Shown here: in pieces, positions 52,084 to 61,622 of the stretch
How positions within the stretch are numbered: the stretch's first letter is position 1
Layout: every line of letters begins with the position of its first letter
Assembly (NCBI GenBank): GCA_963815135.1
Contig: CAWFFO010000013.1
Coordinates: forward strand, 1 to 64,000
Origin: CAIWTU01 sp963815135
GTDB lineage: Bacteria; Desulfobacterota; Desulfuromonadia; Geobacterales; Geobacteraceae
Length of the DNA stretch: 64,000 nucleotides
Direction of reading: 5' to 3'
Translations under genes and position numbers: made by a program
Notes under the pieces: model-generated
What the model saw: the letters and a program-made list of their open reading frames with translations, nothing else
Told to the model about the DNA's origin: nothing
The model's database searches: none

Positions 52084-53130
52084 TTAAACCAGCTCGACAA
52101 TTTCCCCGCCGCTTTCACATTTTCCTATTTCACCGATGATGCAAGCCTGCTCATTCAGGCCTGAAAGCCTGATCAGCACTTCTTCGGCTTCATTCTCCGG
52201 TACGGCCAGGACCATCCCGATGCCGCAGTTGAAGGTGCGAAACATCTCCATTTCTTCGATTTTTCCGGCACTCTGTATTATATGGAAAATGTCCTTCATA
52301 ACCCATGAATTCTTGTTTATGACAGCCTTGCAGCCATTGGGAAGAATTCTCGGAACGTTTTCAAGAAGGCCGCCACCTGTTATATGGGCGATGCCGTTTA
52401 TCCGGAAGTCCCGAATCAGGTTCAAAATTGTCTTTGCATAGATACGGGTAGGTGTCAGAAGCTCATCGGAAACTGTTTTTCCCAGGCCTGGAAGTTCCTC
52501 GTTTATGCCCAGGCCCATTTTATCGAACAGCACCTTCCTCGCCAGAGAGTATCCGTTGCTGTGCAGACCGCTGGATGCGATTCCTATAAGCTTGTTTCCT
52601 ACGGTGATGCCGGACCCGTCGATGATCTTGTCGCGGTCAACCACGCCGACGGCGAAGCCAGCAAGATCGTATTCTCCCGAAGAGTAAAAGCCGGGCATTT
52701 CCGCAGTTTCTCCGCCGATAAGGGCGCAACCTGCCATTGAGCAGCCTTCGGCAATTCCCTTGACGACCTGAGCTCCATTTTCCGGATCAAGTTTTGCCGT
52801 TGCAAAATAATCGAGAAAAAAGAGAGGTTCAGCACCCTGCACAACTATGTCGTTAACACACATGGCGACAAGGTCGATGCCGATCGTATCATGTTTGTCC
52901 GCCTGAAAGGCAACTTTAAGCTTAGTTCCCACACCGTCGGTACCCGAAACAAGGACAGGATTTTTGTATTTGCTCGAGTTAAGAGAAAACAGTCCTCCAA
53001 AGCCTCCAATATCGGCTATGACCTCTGGCCTGTAGGTCGCCTTAACGAGAGGTTTGATCATTTTAACGAACCGGTTTCCAGAATCTATATCCACGCCTGC
53101 GTCTTTATATGTAATGCCGTTGCCGCTCAA
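52084..53130 (-). CDS. purM: Phosphoribosylformylglycinamidine cyclo-ligase
   Basis: PurM closes the imidazole ring of AIR. The 348-residue protein has the signature DIGGFGGLFSLN, DGVGTKLKVAFQADKHDTIGIDLV, CALIGGETAEMPGFY and HITGGGLLENVPRIL, at normal length. Its start is TTG at 53130, eight bases after AGGAGG; no ATG fits. It forms a purM-purN operon with a promoter immediately upstream. Confidence 0.95.
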   Translation of the reverse strand: MSGNGITYKDAGVDIDSGNRFVKMIKPLVKATYRPEVIADIGGFGGLFSLNSSKYKNPVLVSGTDGVGTKLKVAFQADKHDTIGIDLVAMCVNDIVVQGAEPLFFLDYFATAKLDPENGAQVVKGIAEGCSMAGCALIGGETAEMPGFYSSGEYDLAGFAVGVVDRDKIIDGSGITVGNKLIGIASSGLHSNGYSLARKVLFDKMGLGINEELPGLGKTVSDELLTPTRIYAKTILNLIRDFRINGIAHITGGGLLENVPRILPNGCKAVINKNSWVMKDIFHIIQSAGKIEEMEMFRTFNCGIGMVLAVPENEAEEVLIRLSGLNEQACIIGEIGKCESGGEIVELV

Positions 53131-53161
53131 CTCTTGTTCCTCCTGTAAAAGTAAAGTAGAA

Positions 53162-53190
53162 TATTTAAACCATTATCCCCTAAAAGTCAA
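53162..53190 (-). promoter_or_regulatory. Sigma70-type promoter of purM-purN
   Basis: On the minus strand TTGACT (53190-53185), a 17-base spacer and TAAATA (53167-53162) lie 32 bases before the purM start. Confidence 0.55.
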
Positions 53191-53273
53191 ACTGAAACTG
53201 TCCGGTATGAAAGACGAAATGGAAAGCCAGTTTAAATTTTATCGTTGAAAGAGAAGAAGGTTTGCCGTAATCT

Positions 53274-53831
53274 GTGCAATCACAGTATAGCCTCTCTTTA
53301 TCGCATGTCACGCAGTCGATTATATATATTTTCGGAAGTGCCTCTATCAAAAAAGAATTGGATAATATAGCAATAAGCCCGATGACCGAAGACGCCCTGG
53401 AAGAGGTCCTGGAGATCGAAAGGGTCTCCTTTCCCTCACCCTGGTGCAGGGAACATTTTATTGCCGAATTGCAATCGCCATATTCTTTTCCCCTGGTCGC
53501 AACGGATTCCGAAGGAAAAATTTGCGGATATATTTGCCCCATGCTCGTACTTGATGAAGGCCATATTCTCAATGTGGCGGTTCATCCCGATTTTCGAGGA
53601 AAGGGTATTGGACGGTTACTTATACAAAAGGTTATCGATGAATGCGGGTTGCAGGATGCTGAATATGTTTCTCTGGAAGTCCGCACCTCAAATATCGTTG
53701 CTGTTTCCTTGTACAGGAAAATTGGATTTGTCATTACCGGCCGCCGCAAAAGATATTACGAAAACGGTGAAGACGCATACATCATGGAATATATTTTCAA
53801 CAGACAAGAAGGGGATGATGATGCAGTTTAA
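53274..53831 (+). CDS. rimI: Ribosomal-protein-alanine N-acetyltransferase RimI-like
   Basis: This GNAT-family enzyme acetylates protein N-termini, classically that of ribosomal protein S18. The core reads ISPMTEDALEEVLEIERVSFPSPW, then HILNVAVHPDFRGKGIGRLLIQ (acetyl-CoA loop RGKGIG) and NIVAVSLYRKIGF, all typical of RimI. The start is uncertain: GTG at 53274 gives 185 residues, but the extra 26-27 residues are not conserved; TTG near 53355 would give about 159. It overlaps the start of pyrK by 11 bases, so the genes are coupled. Confidence 0.85.
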   Translation: MQSQYSLSLSHVTQSIIYIFGSASIKKELDNIAISPMTEDALEEVLEIERVSFPSPWCREHFIAELQSPYSFPLVATDSEGKICGYICPMLVLDEGHILNVAVHPDFRGKGIGRLLIQKVIDECGLQDAEYVSLEVRTSNIVAVSLYRKIGFVITGRRKRYYENGEDAYIMEYIFNRQEGDDDAV

Positions 53832-54636
53832 GTCAATGGTTGTATTTAATGAACAGATTTCTCCCGGATATTGCAGGATAAGATTGACTGCACCGGAAGA
53901 AATAATGCGTTCGAAGCCCGGACAATTTGTCATGGTTCGCGTCCGCGACGGAATCGATCCTCTTTTGAGACGTCCGTTCGGCATCTATGACCTGGGAACT
54001 TTCGAATCGCAATATCCCGATTCACCCAAACAGCATTATATTGAATTGCTATACAAAGTGGTGGGAAAGGGAACAGGAATTCTTCAATCCCTGCATCAGC
54101 ACGATTACCTGGATCTGCTCGCTCCACTCGGAAACGGTTTCGACCAGGGAAGTCCCGAGGAGGAAAAAATACTGGTTGGTGGCGGGTTCGGCCTTGCTCC
54201 GCTTTATTTCCTGGCCAAACAGCTGGTGGAAAAATCGAAGGTGAAAGTTTTTATCGGCGGAAGGAAAAAGGATGACATCCTTTGTGTGACTGAATTCGAA
54301 CAGCTCGGGATTGACGCATACGTTGCAACTGACGACGGTACGCTCGGTACCATGGGTCTGGTGACAGAGGTAATGGAAAAACATCTGTCAATGGATGGTA
54401 AAAGGCGTACCGTTTATTCCTGCGGACCGTTACCCATGCTCAAGGCTGTTGCAGGTATTGCCGCCCGCAACAATATACCCTGTCAGGTGTCCCTGGAATC
54501 GAACATGGCCTGCGGAGTGGGTGCGTGTCTTGGCTGCGTGACGAAGGGAAGCAGCCATACTAATGAAAAACCGGATTACCGCTGTGTCTGCAAAGACGGA
54601 CCGGTATTCGATTCGAGGGAAATTTTATGGGACTAG
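53821..54636 (+). CDS. pyrK: Dihydroorotate dehydrogenase electron-transfer subunit
   Basis: PyrK passes electrons from PyrD to NAD. The 271-residue protein has a ferredoxin-reductase fold, an FAD motif RRPFGIYD (50-57), GKGTGILQS, and NAD-binding LVGGGFGLAPL. The 2Fe-2S cysteines are in MACGVGACLGC and CVCKDGP near the C-terminus. Three ATGs are tandem (53815, 53818, 53821); GGGG just upstream favours the last ones. pyrD follows after 16 bases. The pair is the class 1B DHODH. Confidence 0.93.
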   Translation: MQFKSMVVFNEQISPGYCRIRLTAPEEIMRSKPGQFVMVRVRDGIDPLLRRPFGIYDLGTFESQYPDSPKQHYIELLYKVVGKGTGILQSLHQHDYLDLLAPLGNGFDQGSPEEEKILVGGGFGLAPLYFLAKQLVEKSKVKVFIGGRKKDDILCVTEFEQLGIDAYVATDDGTLGTMGLVTEVMEKHLSMDGKRRTVYSCGPLPMLKAVAGIAARNNIPCQVSLESNMACGVGACLGCVTKGSSHTNEKPDYRCVCKDGPVFDSREILWD

Positions 54637-54652
54637 AAAAGGCGAGAAAAAT

Positions 54653-55570
54653 ATGAAAAAACCTGATCTTTCAGTCGAAATTGCCGGAATAAAAATGCGC
54701 AATCCGGTTATGACCGCTTCGGGAACCTTCGGATACGGTGAAGAGTATTCCGCATACCTCGACCTTGAAGCCCTCGGTGGCATTGTCACCAAGGGGCTTT
54801 CATTGAAACCGAAGGCCGGAAATCCGATGCCGCGAATCGTAGAGACCCCGGGGGGAATGCTCAATGCCATAGGTCTGCAAAATGTCGGTATCGATGCATT
54901 CATCGAAGAAAAAGTTCAATTCCTGAGGAAAATAAATACTCCTGTTATCGTCAATTTCTTCGGCAACACCGAGGATGAATACGCTGAAATGGCGGAAAGG
55001 CTTGACGGCATTCCCGAAGTAGCAGGATTGGAGATGAACATTTCCTGTCCCAATGTCAAGCAGGGCGGAATAGCCTTCGGATCCAGTCCCGATGCAGCAT
55101 ACTCTGTGGTCAAGGCTGTGAAGGAATCGACCATCAAACCAGTCATCGCCAAGCTGTCACCCAATGTCACCGATATCGTTGAGATGGCAAGCGCCTGCGC
55201 AGAAGCAGATGCCGATGCCCTTTCCCTCATCAATACCCTGACCGGAATGGCAATAGACCTGCGGACACGCAGACCGGTGCTGGCCAATATTACCGGCGGT
55301 TTTTCCGGCCCGGCATTAAAACCGGTTGCCTTGCGCATGGTTTGGCAGGTGGCAAGGGCTGTTGATATTCCGGTTATCGGAATCGGCGGAGTCACCAACT
55401 CTACGGATGCCCTCGAATTCATGCTGGCAGGGGCTACAGCCGTTCAGATAGGGACCGCGAATTTTATAACTCCCGGTATCGCCGGGAAAATAGCCGCCGA
55501 TATGGAACGGTACCTTGTTGAAAACGGGATAGCAGACGTGAAGAATTTGATAGGCGCACTGGAAACTTGA
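54653..55570 (+). CDS. pyrD: Dihydroorotate dehydrogenase, class 1B catalytic subunit
   Basis: PyrD oxidises dihydroorotate to orotate using FMN. The 305-residue protein carries RNPVMTASGTFGYG, GAIVTKGLSLKPKAGNP-like GGIVTKGLSLKPKAGNP, the catalytic Cys132 in NISCPNVKQGG, VIAKLSPNVTDI and IGIGGVTNSTDALEFMLAGA. It pairs with PyrK to form the NAD-linked class 1B enzyme. The ATG at 54653 is 16 bases after pyrK; longer readings would run into it. Normal length. Confidence 0.95.
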   Translation: MKKPDLSVEIAGIKMRNPVMTASGTFGYGEEYSAYLDLEALGGIVTKGLSLKPKAGNPMPRIVETPGGMLNAIGLQNVGIDAFIEEKVQFLRKINTPVIVNFFGNTEDEYAEMAERLDGIPEVAGLEMNISCPNVKQGGIAFGSSPDAAYSVVKAVKESTIKPVIAKLSPNVTDIVEMASACAEADADALSLINTLTGMAIDLRTRRPVLANITGGFSGPALKPVALRMVWQVARAVDIPVIGIGGVTNSTDALEFMLAGATAVQIGTANFITPGIAGKIAADMERYLVENGIADVKNLIGALET

Positions 55571-55631
55571 CGGGTATAGAAGTAATATAATCTGTACAAT
55601 ATTCAGCTAAATTTTCTCCGAGGAGGATACC

Positions 55632-56195
55632 ATGGATACACTTGAAGCGATCAGAACATGGAGAAGTACACGCAAATTTCAGGACCGACCTATTGAGGAG
55701 GAAAAACTGGAAGCGATACTGGCCGCTGTTTGCAGGGCTCCTTCATGGGCCAACATGCAGTGCTGGAGATTGATTGTTGTTGAAGACGACGAAATGAAAC
55801 AGAAGCTCGGCGAGCTGTCCTTTGTCGAGAAATTCTTCGCTCCGCTCGGCTACAGGAGCAACCCCGCTCAGAAAGGGGTAGCACAGGCCCCGGCGGTAAT
55901 TGTCCTTTGCGCAGACCCCGATAAATCGGGAAAATTACATGACCAGCAGTATTATATGGCCGATGCAGGTATCGCATCACAGAATCTCATGCTTGCTGCA
56001 CATTCGCAGGGGCTCGGTACCGTTTTTGTCGGGGTATTCGAAGAGGCAAAAATCAAATCATTGCTTGATATCCCTGAGGAAATTCGAATTGTCGGACTCT
56101 TTCCGGTTGGATATCCGTTGGAAGAGGGCGAAACGCGTCCGCGCAAGACACTCAGTGAAATTGTCTATTCAGGAAAATGGGGGGCAAGTTTCTAA
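55632..56195 (+). CDS. Nitroreductase-family protein
   Basis: The 187-residue flavoprotein begins DTLEAIRTWRSTRKFQDRPIEE, the nitroreductase start motif that binds FMN, and has RAPSWANMQCWRLIVVEDDE and ASQNLMLAAHSQGLGTVFVG. Substrates of the family range from nitroaromatics to quinones; this one is unassigned. AGGAGG lies six bases before the ATG. It is co-directional with pyrD 61 bases upstream but a link is not evident. Confidence 0.9.
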   Translation: MDTLEAIRTWRSTRKFQDRPIEEEKLEAILAAVCRAPSWANMQCWRLIVVEDDEMKQKLGELSFVEKFFAPLGYRSNPAQKGVAQAPAVIVLCADPDKSGKLHDQQYYMADAGIASQNLMLAAHSQGLGTVFVGVFEEAKIKSLLDIPEEIRIVGLFPVGYPLEEGETRPRKTLSEIVYSGKWGASF

Positions 56196-56253
56196 ATTAT
56201 TCCGCAAATTACGAGAGCATGAAATTGAAGTAGCATAGGGTTCCGTTCTGTTT

Positions 56254-56892
56254 TCAGGGCACATTCCTGATTTTATCGGCCAGGGGCTGAATCATTTCTG
56301 CGGCTGTTGAAAAGCCGACAAGTGAAGAATCTATACTCAGGTGATAATTAAGTGCATCCGTCCACTCCAGACCTGTCATGCTCTTGACGAATTCCTTCCG
56401 CTGCCGGTCGGAGTCTTCGATCATTTCCCGCGCCTGACCGGCATCCGGAATTCCGTATAATTCCATTATGCGCCTGACCCGGAAATCCCTTGGTGCATGA
56501 ATAAAGACATTGACAATATTAGGCCTGTCCCGCAGGATATGAAACCCGGCCCTGCCAACAAGAACAGCGCTGCAGCCTTCTGTTATCTTCCTGATGGTCA
56601 TTTTCTCAACGGCGAATAACTCTTCATCCGGGATGGGCCGCAGTGGTGGTGGTACATAGCCAGCTTCCGGAACCCCGTAACAGAATGCCCGCGCCATGCG
56701 TTCCCAAAAGGTGGAGAGCCTTTCTTCGCGATCGGACAGGTTTTTTTCACTTTCATGGAGTATCTCGGCAACCTGATGCAATATTTCCCTGTCGATATAC
56801 TTGATTCCCAACAATTTGCCAACCTGTTTGCCGATAAATGTCCCACCACTGCCAAGCTGCCGCGCAATTGTGACGATTACCTTATTTGCCAT
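56254..56892 (-). CDS. Cytidylate-kinase-like protein
   Basis: The 212-residue protein belongs to the cytidylate kinase-like (CMP-kinase-fold) family: TIARQLGSGGTFIGKQVGKLLG forms a P-loop-like start, followed by YIDREILHQVAE and DRPNIVNVFIHAPRDFRVRRI. Its precise activity is unestablished. It is transcribed opposite to its neighbours. The 343-base gap behind it, toward the BI-1 gene, contains a promoter and an inverted repeat. Confidence 0.85.
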   Translation of the reverse strand: MANKVIVTIARQLGSGGTFIGKQVGKLLGIKYIDREILHQVAEILHESEKNLSDREERLSTFWERMARAFCYGVPEAGYVPPPLRPIPDEELFAVEKMTIRKITEGCSAVLVGRAGFHILRDRPNIVNVFIHAPRDFRVRRIMELYGIPDAGQAREMIEDSDRQRKEFVKSMTGLEWTDALNYHLSIDSSLVGFSTAAEMIQPLADKIRNVP

Positions 56893-57091
56893 TTCCGGCT
56901 CCTGTTATTAAAAACAGATTATTTTTCTGGAGTTTTCAATATTAATTGTAACATTGCGGAGGAAAAATACACTTATGTCGCGAGGTATGGTCACCACGAT
57001 CAGTTAAAAAGCTGGTGTGCACAAAATCGTAGACCCAAGAGATCCGGGTTTCATAGGTTTATCTTAAATTTGAAAATACTGTTTAAAGACT

Positions 57092-57122
57092 TTGTGCCGC
57101 TGCCAAAGCCAAATCGGCACAA
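57092..57122. repeat. Perfect 8-base inverted repeat in the 56893-57235 gap
   Basis: TTGTGCCG (57092-57099) and CGGCACAA (57115-57122) flank a 15-base spacer. There is no T-run. It lies 44 bases before the -35 of the next gene, a plausible operator. The rest of this gap shows nothing supportable. Confidence 0.4.
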
Positions 57123-57165
57123 GATCTCCGGAATGACATTAATTGATGAATTTATTACTGCTTGT

Positions 57166-57194
57166 TTGACTTGCATTAAAATTAAAAATAGAAT
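57166..57194 (+). promoter_or_regulatory. Sigma70-type promoter of the BI-1 family gene
   Basis: TTGACT (57166-57171), a 17-base spacer and TAGAAT (57189-57194), 41 bases before the ATG. Confidence 0.7.
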
Positions 57195-57235
57195 TAAACT
57201 GAAAACCATTTCAGCATGAGAAAGGAATTTATCCC

Positions 57236-57931
57236 ATGAACCAGCAGCAAGACATTAACTACCTTAATACCGAAGACCAGGTCCTCATTGCCCAGAACAC
57301 CCTGATCCGGCAGGTGTACGCATGGATGGGGGCGGGGCTACTCATTACGGCTTTCATTGCATTTGCAACCATATCCACACCAGCCCTTTTCAACGCGGTG
57401 GTGGGGAATAAATTAATTTTCTATGGCCTTATGATCGGCGAGCTAGGCTTGGTTATAGCCCTGTCCGCGGCCATAAACCGGATCAGCGCATCATTCGCGA
57501 CCATGATGTTCCTGGTGTATTCAGCACTGAACGGAATAACATTTTCCGTTATTCTCCTTGTTTATACAGCAGACTCGATCGCATCCACCTTTTTCATAAC
57601 CGCTGCTATGTTCGGAGCCATGAGTGCCTATGGTTATTTTACCCGTCGCGACCTGACATCATGGGGGAGCTTTCTTTTCATGGGTCTGATAGGAGTTGTC
57701 ATTGCATCGGTGGTGAACATCTTCTTGAAAAGCGGGTCGGTTTCCTGGATTGTATCCGCCATCGGCGTGCTGGTATTCACCGGTCTCACTGCCTATGACA
57801 CATGGAAGATCAAGGCTCTGGCAGCCCAGGGGGGCGGCAGGAAACCAGCTATTCTCGGGGCGCTTACCTTATATCTCGATTTCATCAACCTGTTTCTCAT
57901 GCTTTTGAGACTTCTTGGCAGACGCAGATAA
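57236..57931 (+). CDS. Bax inhibitor-1/YccA-family membrane protein
   Basis: The 231-residue protein has seven membrane helices and the family sequence features: IRQVYAWMGAGLLITAFIA at the start and FTGLTAYDTWKIKALA near the C-terminus, including the conserved Asp of the pH-sensitive pore. Bacterial relatives include YccA, which interacts with FtsH, and YetJ, a calcium leak channel. The cellular role here is not known. AAAGGA precedes the ATG by nine bases. Confidence 0.92.
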   Translation: MNQQQDINYLNTEDQVLIAQNTLIRQVYAWMGAGLLITAFIAFATISTPALFNAVVGNKLIFYGLMIGELGLVIALSAAINRISASFATMMFLVYSALNGITFSVILLVYTADSIASTFFITAAMFGAMSAYGYFTRRDLTSWGSFLFMGLIGVVIASVVNIFLKSGSVSWIVSAIGVLVFTGLTAYDTWKIKALAAQGGGRKPAILGALTLYLDFINLFLMLLRLLGRRR

Positions 57932-58009
57932 TTAATAAGAGAAGGAGTCAATTCATCGCAGATGAGAATAATACGGTTCAACTGCTGATTTTTAGTTAAA
58001 GGTTATTTT

Positions 58010-59657
58010 ATGGATAAAAAGATATATGTAGTTGGACACAAAAACCCGGATACCGATTCCATCGCCTCGGCTATAGCATACGTGAAATTAAAGAAAATGC
58101 TTGGTTATTCCAATATATACGCCGCCATGGCCGGGTCGCCTAATCCGCAGACCCGATATATTCTGGAACGACTCGGTATCGATCCGCCTCAGTATCTGGC
58201 TGACGTCCATCCCAAGGTCAGGGACGTTCTTTCCCGGCAACCGGTAACCGCTCAGGCTTCGACACCTCTGAAAGAAGCACTGGAACTTTTCCACAAACAC
58301 GGCATAAGGGTCCTGCCTGTAGTTGATGAGACGGAAGTGCCCTGCGGAGTGGTATCACTCCTCAGGCTTTCGGAAGAATACCTTGTAGCCGGTTCAGGCA
58401 GCCGCAGGCTCGTTAGTGCGTCCATAAAGTCCCTGTGCAAATGCCTGGATGGCAGGTTCCTTGCCGGCAAGGCTTCCGTTGAGATCGAACAATTTCTTCT
58501 TTTCATCGGGGCCATGAGCGAGGAATCGTTCCTTAAGCGCATAGCAGGTTACGATTCCTCAGCACTTTTGGTCATAACGGGTGACCGGAGGCCGATCCTG
58601 GAAGCGGCTATCGAAAAAGGGGTGCGTCTCCTGGTTGTTACCGGTGGACTCGAGATAGCAGATGATCTTTTATCCAGGGCGCAATCTGCCGGTGTGACCA
58701 TTATTTCCAGCCCGTGTGACACGGCGACGGCTGTGGGGATGGTCAGGCTTTCTACGCCTCTGTAGCAATTTCCAGGAAACTAAGTTTTCCCAGATCGGAG
58801 TGGCCGAATCTCTGGACCACCTGCGGTTAAGGCTGCTTCACTCAGGCGAGCCTGCCGTTATTGCAGTGGAAGAGGACGGTACCATTGCAGGTGTCGCCAC
58901 CAAGTCATCTCTCCTTTCGCCGCTGCCTTATGCTCTTATACTGGTCGATCACAATGAACTGGACCAGGCGCTTCCCGGGGCGGATAAAGTAGATATTCTG
59001 GAAGTCATCGATCACCACAAGCTGGGAAATCCCCACACCGACCAGCCGATCGCCTTCACAGTTGTTCCGGTGGGTAGTACCTGCACCATTGTCGCATCCA
59101 TTTATAGGGAGAAAGGGATAAAACCGGATACAAGTATCGCATCCCTTTTGCTGGCTGGTATTATTTCCGATACGGTTATCCTCCGCTCTGCAACGACCAC
59201 GGACAGGGACCGTGATACTGCCGAGTGGCTTGAACAACTGTCCGGTCTGGATATGGCGGAATTCGGGAAGGATATTTTCACTTCATGCAGCGGTTTTACT
59301 GCACATGAGACAGCGGAACTTGCGATTAGGAGCGATTTCAAACATTTCACCGCCGGTACGATACTTTTCGGGGTGGGACAGGTTGAAGTCATTGGGTTTG
59401 AAGAGTTTTATGAAATGAAAGAAAGCCTGCGCGATGCCCTTAAAGATATCCGCGAAAAGGACCATCTGCAAATGGCGGGATTAATGGTGACCGACATTTA
59501 CAGCGAGACAACACTTTTTCTGGCTGAAGGAAGGAAAGAGCTGGCCCATGTCATGGGTTATCCGCAGATGGAGCCCCACCTTTACGAACTGCATGGTGTC
59601 ATGTCGCGCAAAAAACAGCTGGTGCCCCATCTCATGAAAGTGCTCGGTTCATTATAG
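58010..59657 (+). CDS. ppaC: Manganese-dependent inorganic pyrophosphatase with CBS and DRTGG domains, frameshifted once
   Basis: Family II pyrophosphatases hydrolyse pyrophosphate. Indel-corrected, the protein is about 549 residues, matching the regulated form with two CBS domains and a DRTGG domain that binds adenine nucleotides. The metal site starts with GHKNPDTDSIASA (9-21) and DHHKLGNP after the regulatory insert. One frameshift near 58757-58763 splits it (SNFQETKFSQIGV resumes). The second half is intact to PHLMKVLGSL. A single-base sequencing error is most likely. Confidence 0.88.
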
Positions 59658-59740
59658 ATCGTTCCACACGAAATTGAACTGCCATGGGAAAGCCTGTATA
59701 ATTCACCGGTTATTAATACTTTGAAAAACGGAGGGCAAAA

Positions 59741-60229
59741 ATGCCGGTTTATGAATTTTACTGCAGTGATTGTCATACAATCTTCAATTTCCTGTCACGT
59801 CGCGTAAATACAGATAAACGTCCAGACTGTCCAAAGTGTGGACGTCCCGAACTTGAACGCCAGGTTTCCCGTTTCGCTTTTTCCAGAGGTATTGAAAAGG
59901 AAACGGAGGACGGTTTGCCGGATATGGATGGGGAACGTCTGGAAAAAGCCATGCTGGAGCTGGCCGGAGAGATGGAAGGAGTCGATGAAAACAATCCGCG
60001 TCAGTTGGCCGGTTTCATGCGAAAACTGACGGAAGCTACCGGGGTGAATTTCGGTTCTGAAATGGAAGAGGCGATGCGTCGGCTCGAAGCCGGAGAGGAT
60101 CCCGAGAAAATAGAAGAAGAGATGGGCGACCTTTTTGACACAGAGAGCCCGTTCGCAGCCGGAGGGGTCAAGGGTCTGAAAAAAAAATTTACCCCCCCGG
60201 CTCATGATGATAAACTGTATACGCTTTAA
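59741..60229 (+). CDS. FmdB-type zinc-ribbon protein
   Basis: The 162-residue protein has an N-terminal zinc ribbon with Cys8, Cys11, Cys30 and Cys33 (MPVYEFYCSDC, CPKCGRPELERQ), as in the FmdB/CxxC_CxxC_SSSS family. The remaining 110 residues are highly acidic and helical (LEKAMLELAGEMEG; RRLEAGEDPEKIEEEMGDLF). The family's role is unknown. GGAGG lies eight bases before the ATG. Confidence 0.87.
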   Translation: MPVYEFYCSDCHTIFNFLSRRVNTDKRPDCPKCGRPELERQVSRFAFSRGIEKETEDGLPDMDGERLEKAMLELAGEMEGVDENNPRQLAGFMRKLTEATGVNFGSEMEEAMRRLEAGEDPEKIEEEMGDLFDTESPFAAGGVKGLKKKFTPPAHDDKLYTL

Positions 60230-60288
60230 CATCCTCAACTCTCGATTTACGGTGATGCTGCGGTGTCATCATATGAATACGTTCTGAT

Positions 60289-60597
60289 ATGGAGTCATAC
60301 ATTCTGTATCTATTTATAGTCAATATTGTCATGGCCATCTGCGATGCCTCGCTCGGCTACCATCTTGCTCCACTATTGGGCCGCAATGGAGCGGAGGATG
60401 ATGAATCCGCAGAGAAGACAATACGGGTTATGCGAAAACTTCTCTCAGGAATCGTGGCCCTTTACGTATTTCTGAACTGTCTTGCCTATTCGAGGGGTAG
60501 CAAGGGCTTCATTCTTGTTGTGACATTAATAATAGCGCTTGATATGACCGGTCAATATATTGTAATGAGCAAATTAAAGAAAAGAACGTCGGATTAA
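60289..60597 (+). CDS. Small membrane protein of unknown function
   Basis: The 102-residue protein has about three membrane helices (about residues 4-21, 49-66 and 74-92) and ends in KLKKRTSD. I do not recognise it. The frame is clean and co-directional with its neighbours, which supports a real gene. There is no clear ribosome binding site. Confidence 0.55.
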   Translation: MESYILYLFIVNIVMAICDASLGYHLAPLLGRNGAEDDESAEKTIRVMRKLLSGIVALYVFLNCLAYSRGSKGFILVVTLIIALDMTGQYIVMSKLKKRTSD

Positions 60598-60847
60598 TTT
60601 TACCTGCTCATCAATGTTATCCTAAGTCCGCAGAAAACATTCCAAAGGTTTATTTTCCTTTTCGTTCAAAAAGATGCAAACGTCTGCCAATACAAAGTCT
60701 GTGCAGCGGCGACATTCGGAAAAATCTGGCGTTTGGAGACTCAGTGCAAATCATGACTTGTTGGAGGGTTAAGTGGTAAACGAATGAATCATCTCAGGGA
60801 AAAACCGGATGGAAAAAGTCTGGAAATCCAAATAAGAGAGGAACGGG

Positions 60848-61597
60848 ATGGAAAACGTTTTGACAACAGAATACCAGGTGCGTTTCCACGAGGCCGGATT
60901 CAGAGGTACCGTCAGACCGGTGACCATTCTGAATTACCTTCAAGACACGGCAGCTGCTCATTCGGCAAAGTGCGGCTATCCATTGTCCAAACTTCTCGCC
61001 AGAAATCTTACCTGGGTGCTTTCCCGCTATCATATTCACGCGAAGCGCTATCCGGCTGTTGGCGAGACAATAAGTGTTCACACCTGGCGGCCATCAATGG
61101 AGGGTATGTTCGCTTTGAGGGATTTCGAGGTCACGGACAGCTCAGGGGACATTCTTGTCTCAGCAACCAGTTCGTGGGTAATCATGAACCTGGAAACCAA
61201 GCGGCCGGTGAAACTCGATATTGTCATGAACGACTTTCCGACAAACAAACGACGGGCACTGCATGATGACTTTGTATCCCTTCCCAGGCTCGAAAAAGCC
61301 GATATGGAAGAATGCTTCAAAGTCAGGTCTGCTGACCTGGATCTGAACCGCCACGTGAATCATACGGTTTACGTGGAATGGGCACTGGAAACGGTGCCGG
61401 ATGATGTCCTTAAGAATCTCTACCCCTGTGAGATAGAGGCTGCATACCGGGCGGAGGCCTTCTTCGGCGATAAAATAAAATCCAGAACAACCGTAACGCG
61501 AAAAGGAAATCCTGCCGGATTTCTGCATCAACTGGTAAACGAACGGGACGGAAAAGAACTCACCAGGTTGAGGACCGCCTGGAGGAATATTGATTGA
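60848..61597 (+). CDS. Acyl-ACP thioesterase family protein
   Basis: The 249-residue protein looks like a double hot-dog acyl-ACP thioesterase: TTEYQVRFHEAGFRGTVRP, then WVLSRYHIHAKRYPAVGETISVHTW and RSADLDLNRHVNHTVYVEWAL, where the Asn-His pair is catalytic. It would release fatty acids from acyl carrier protein. GAGAGGAACGGG precedes the ATG. It lies 25 bases before epmB; the link is not obvious. The 250 bases before it show nothing distinct. Confidence 0.88.
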   Translation: MENVLTTEYQVRFHEAGFRGTVRPVTILNYLQDTAAAHSAKCGYPLSKLLARNLTWVLSRYHIHAKRYPAVGETISVHTWRPSMEGMFALRDFEVTDSSGDILVSATSSWVIMNLETKRPVKLDIVMNDFPTNKRRALHDDFVSLPRLEKADMEECFKVRSADLDLNRHVNHTVYVEWALETVPDDVLKNLYPCEIEAAYRAEAFFGDKIKSRTTVTRKGNPAGFLHQLVNERDGKELTRLRTAWRNID

Positions 61598-61622
61598 TAA
61601 GAGTATTTGGGGAATTTGACTG

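Noticed and set aside
56755..57219. Plus-strand frame of 154 codons crossing the CMP-kinase-like gene and the gap
   Set aside because: It starts inside a conserved minus-strand gene, has no ribosome binding site, and overlaps the BI-1 gene promoter.
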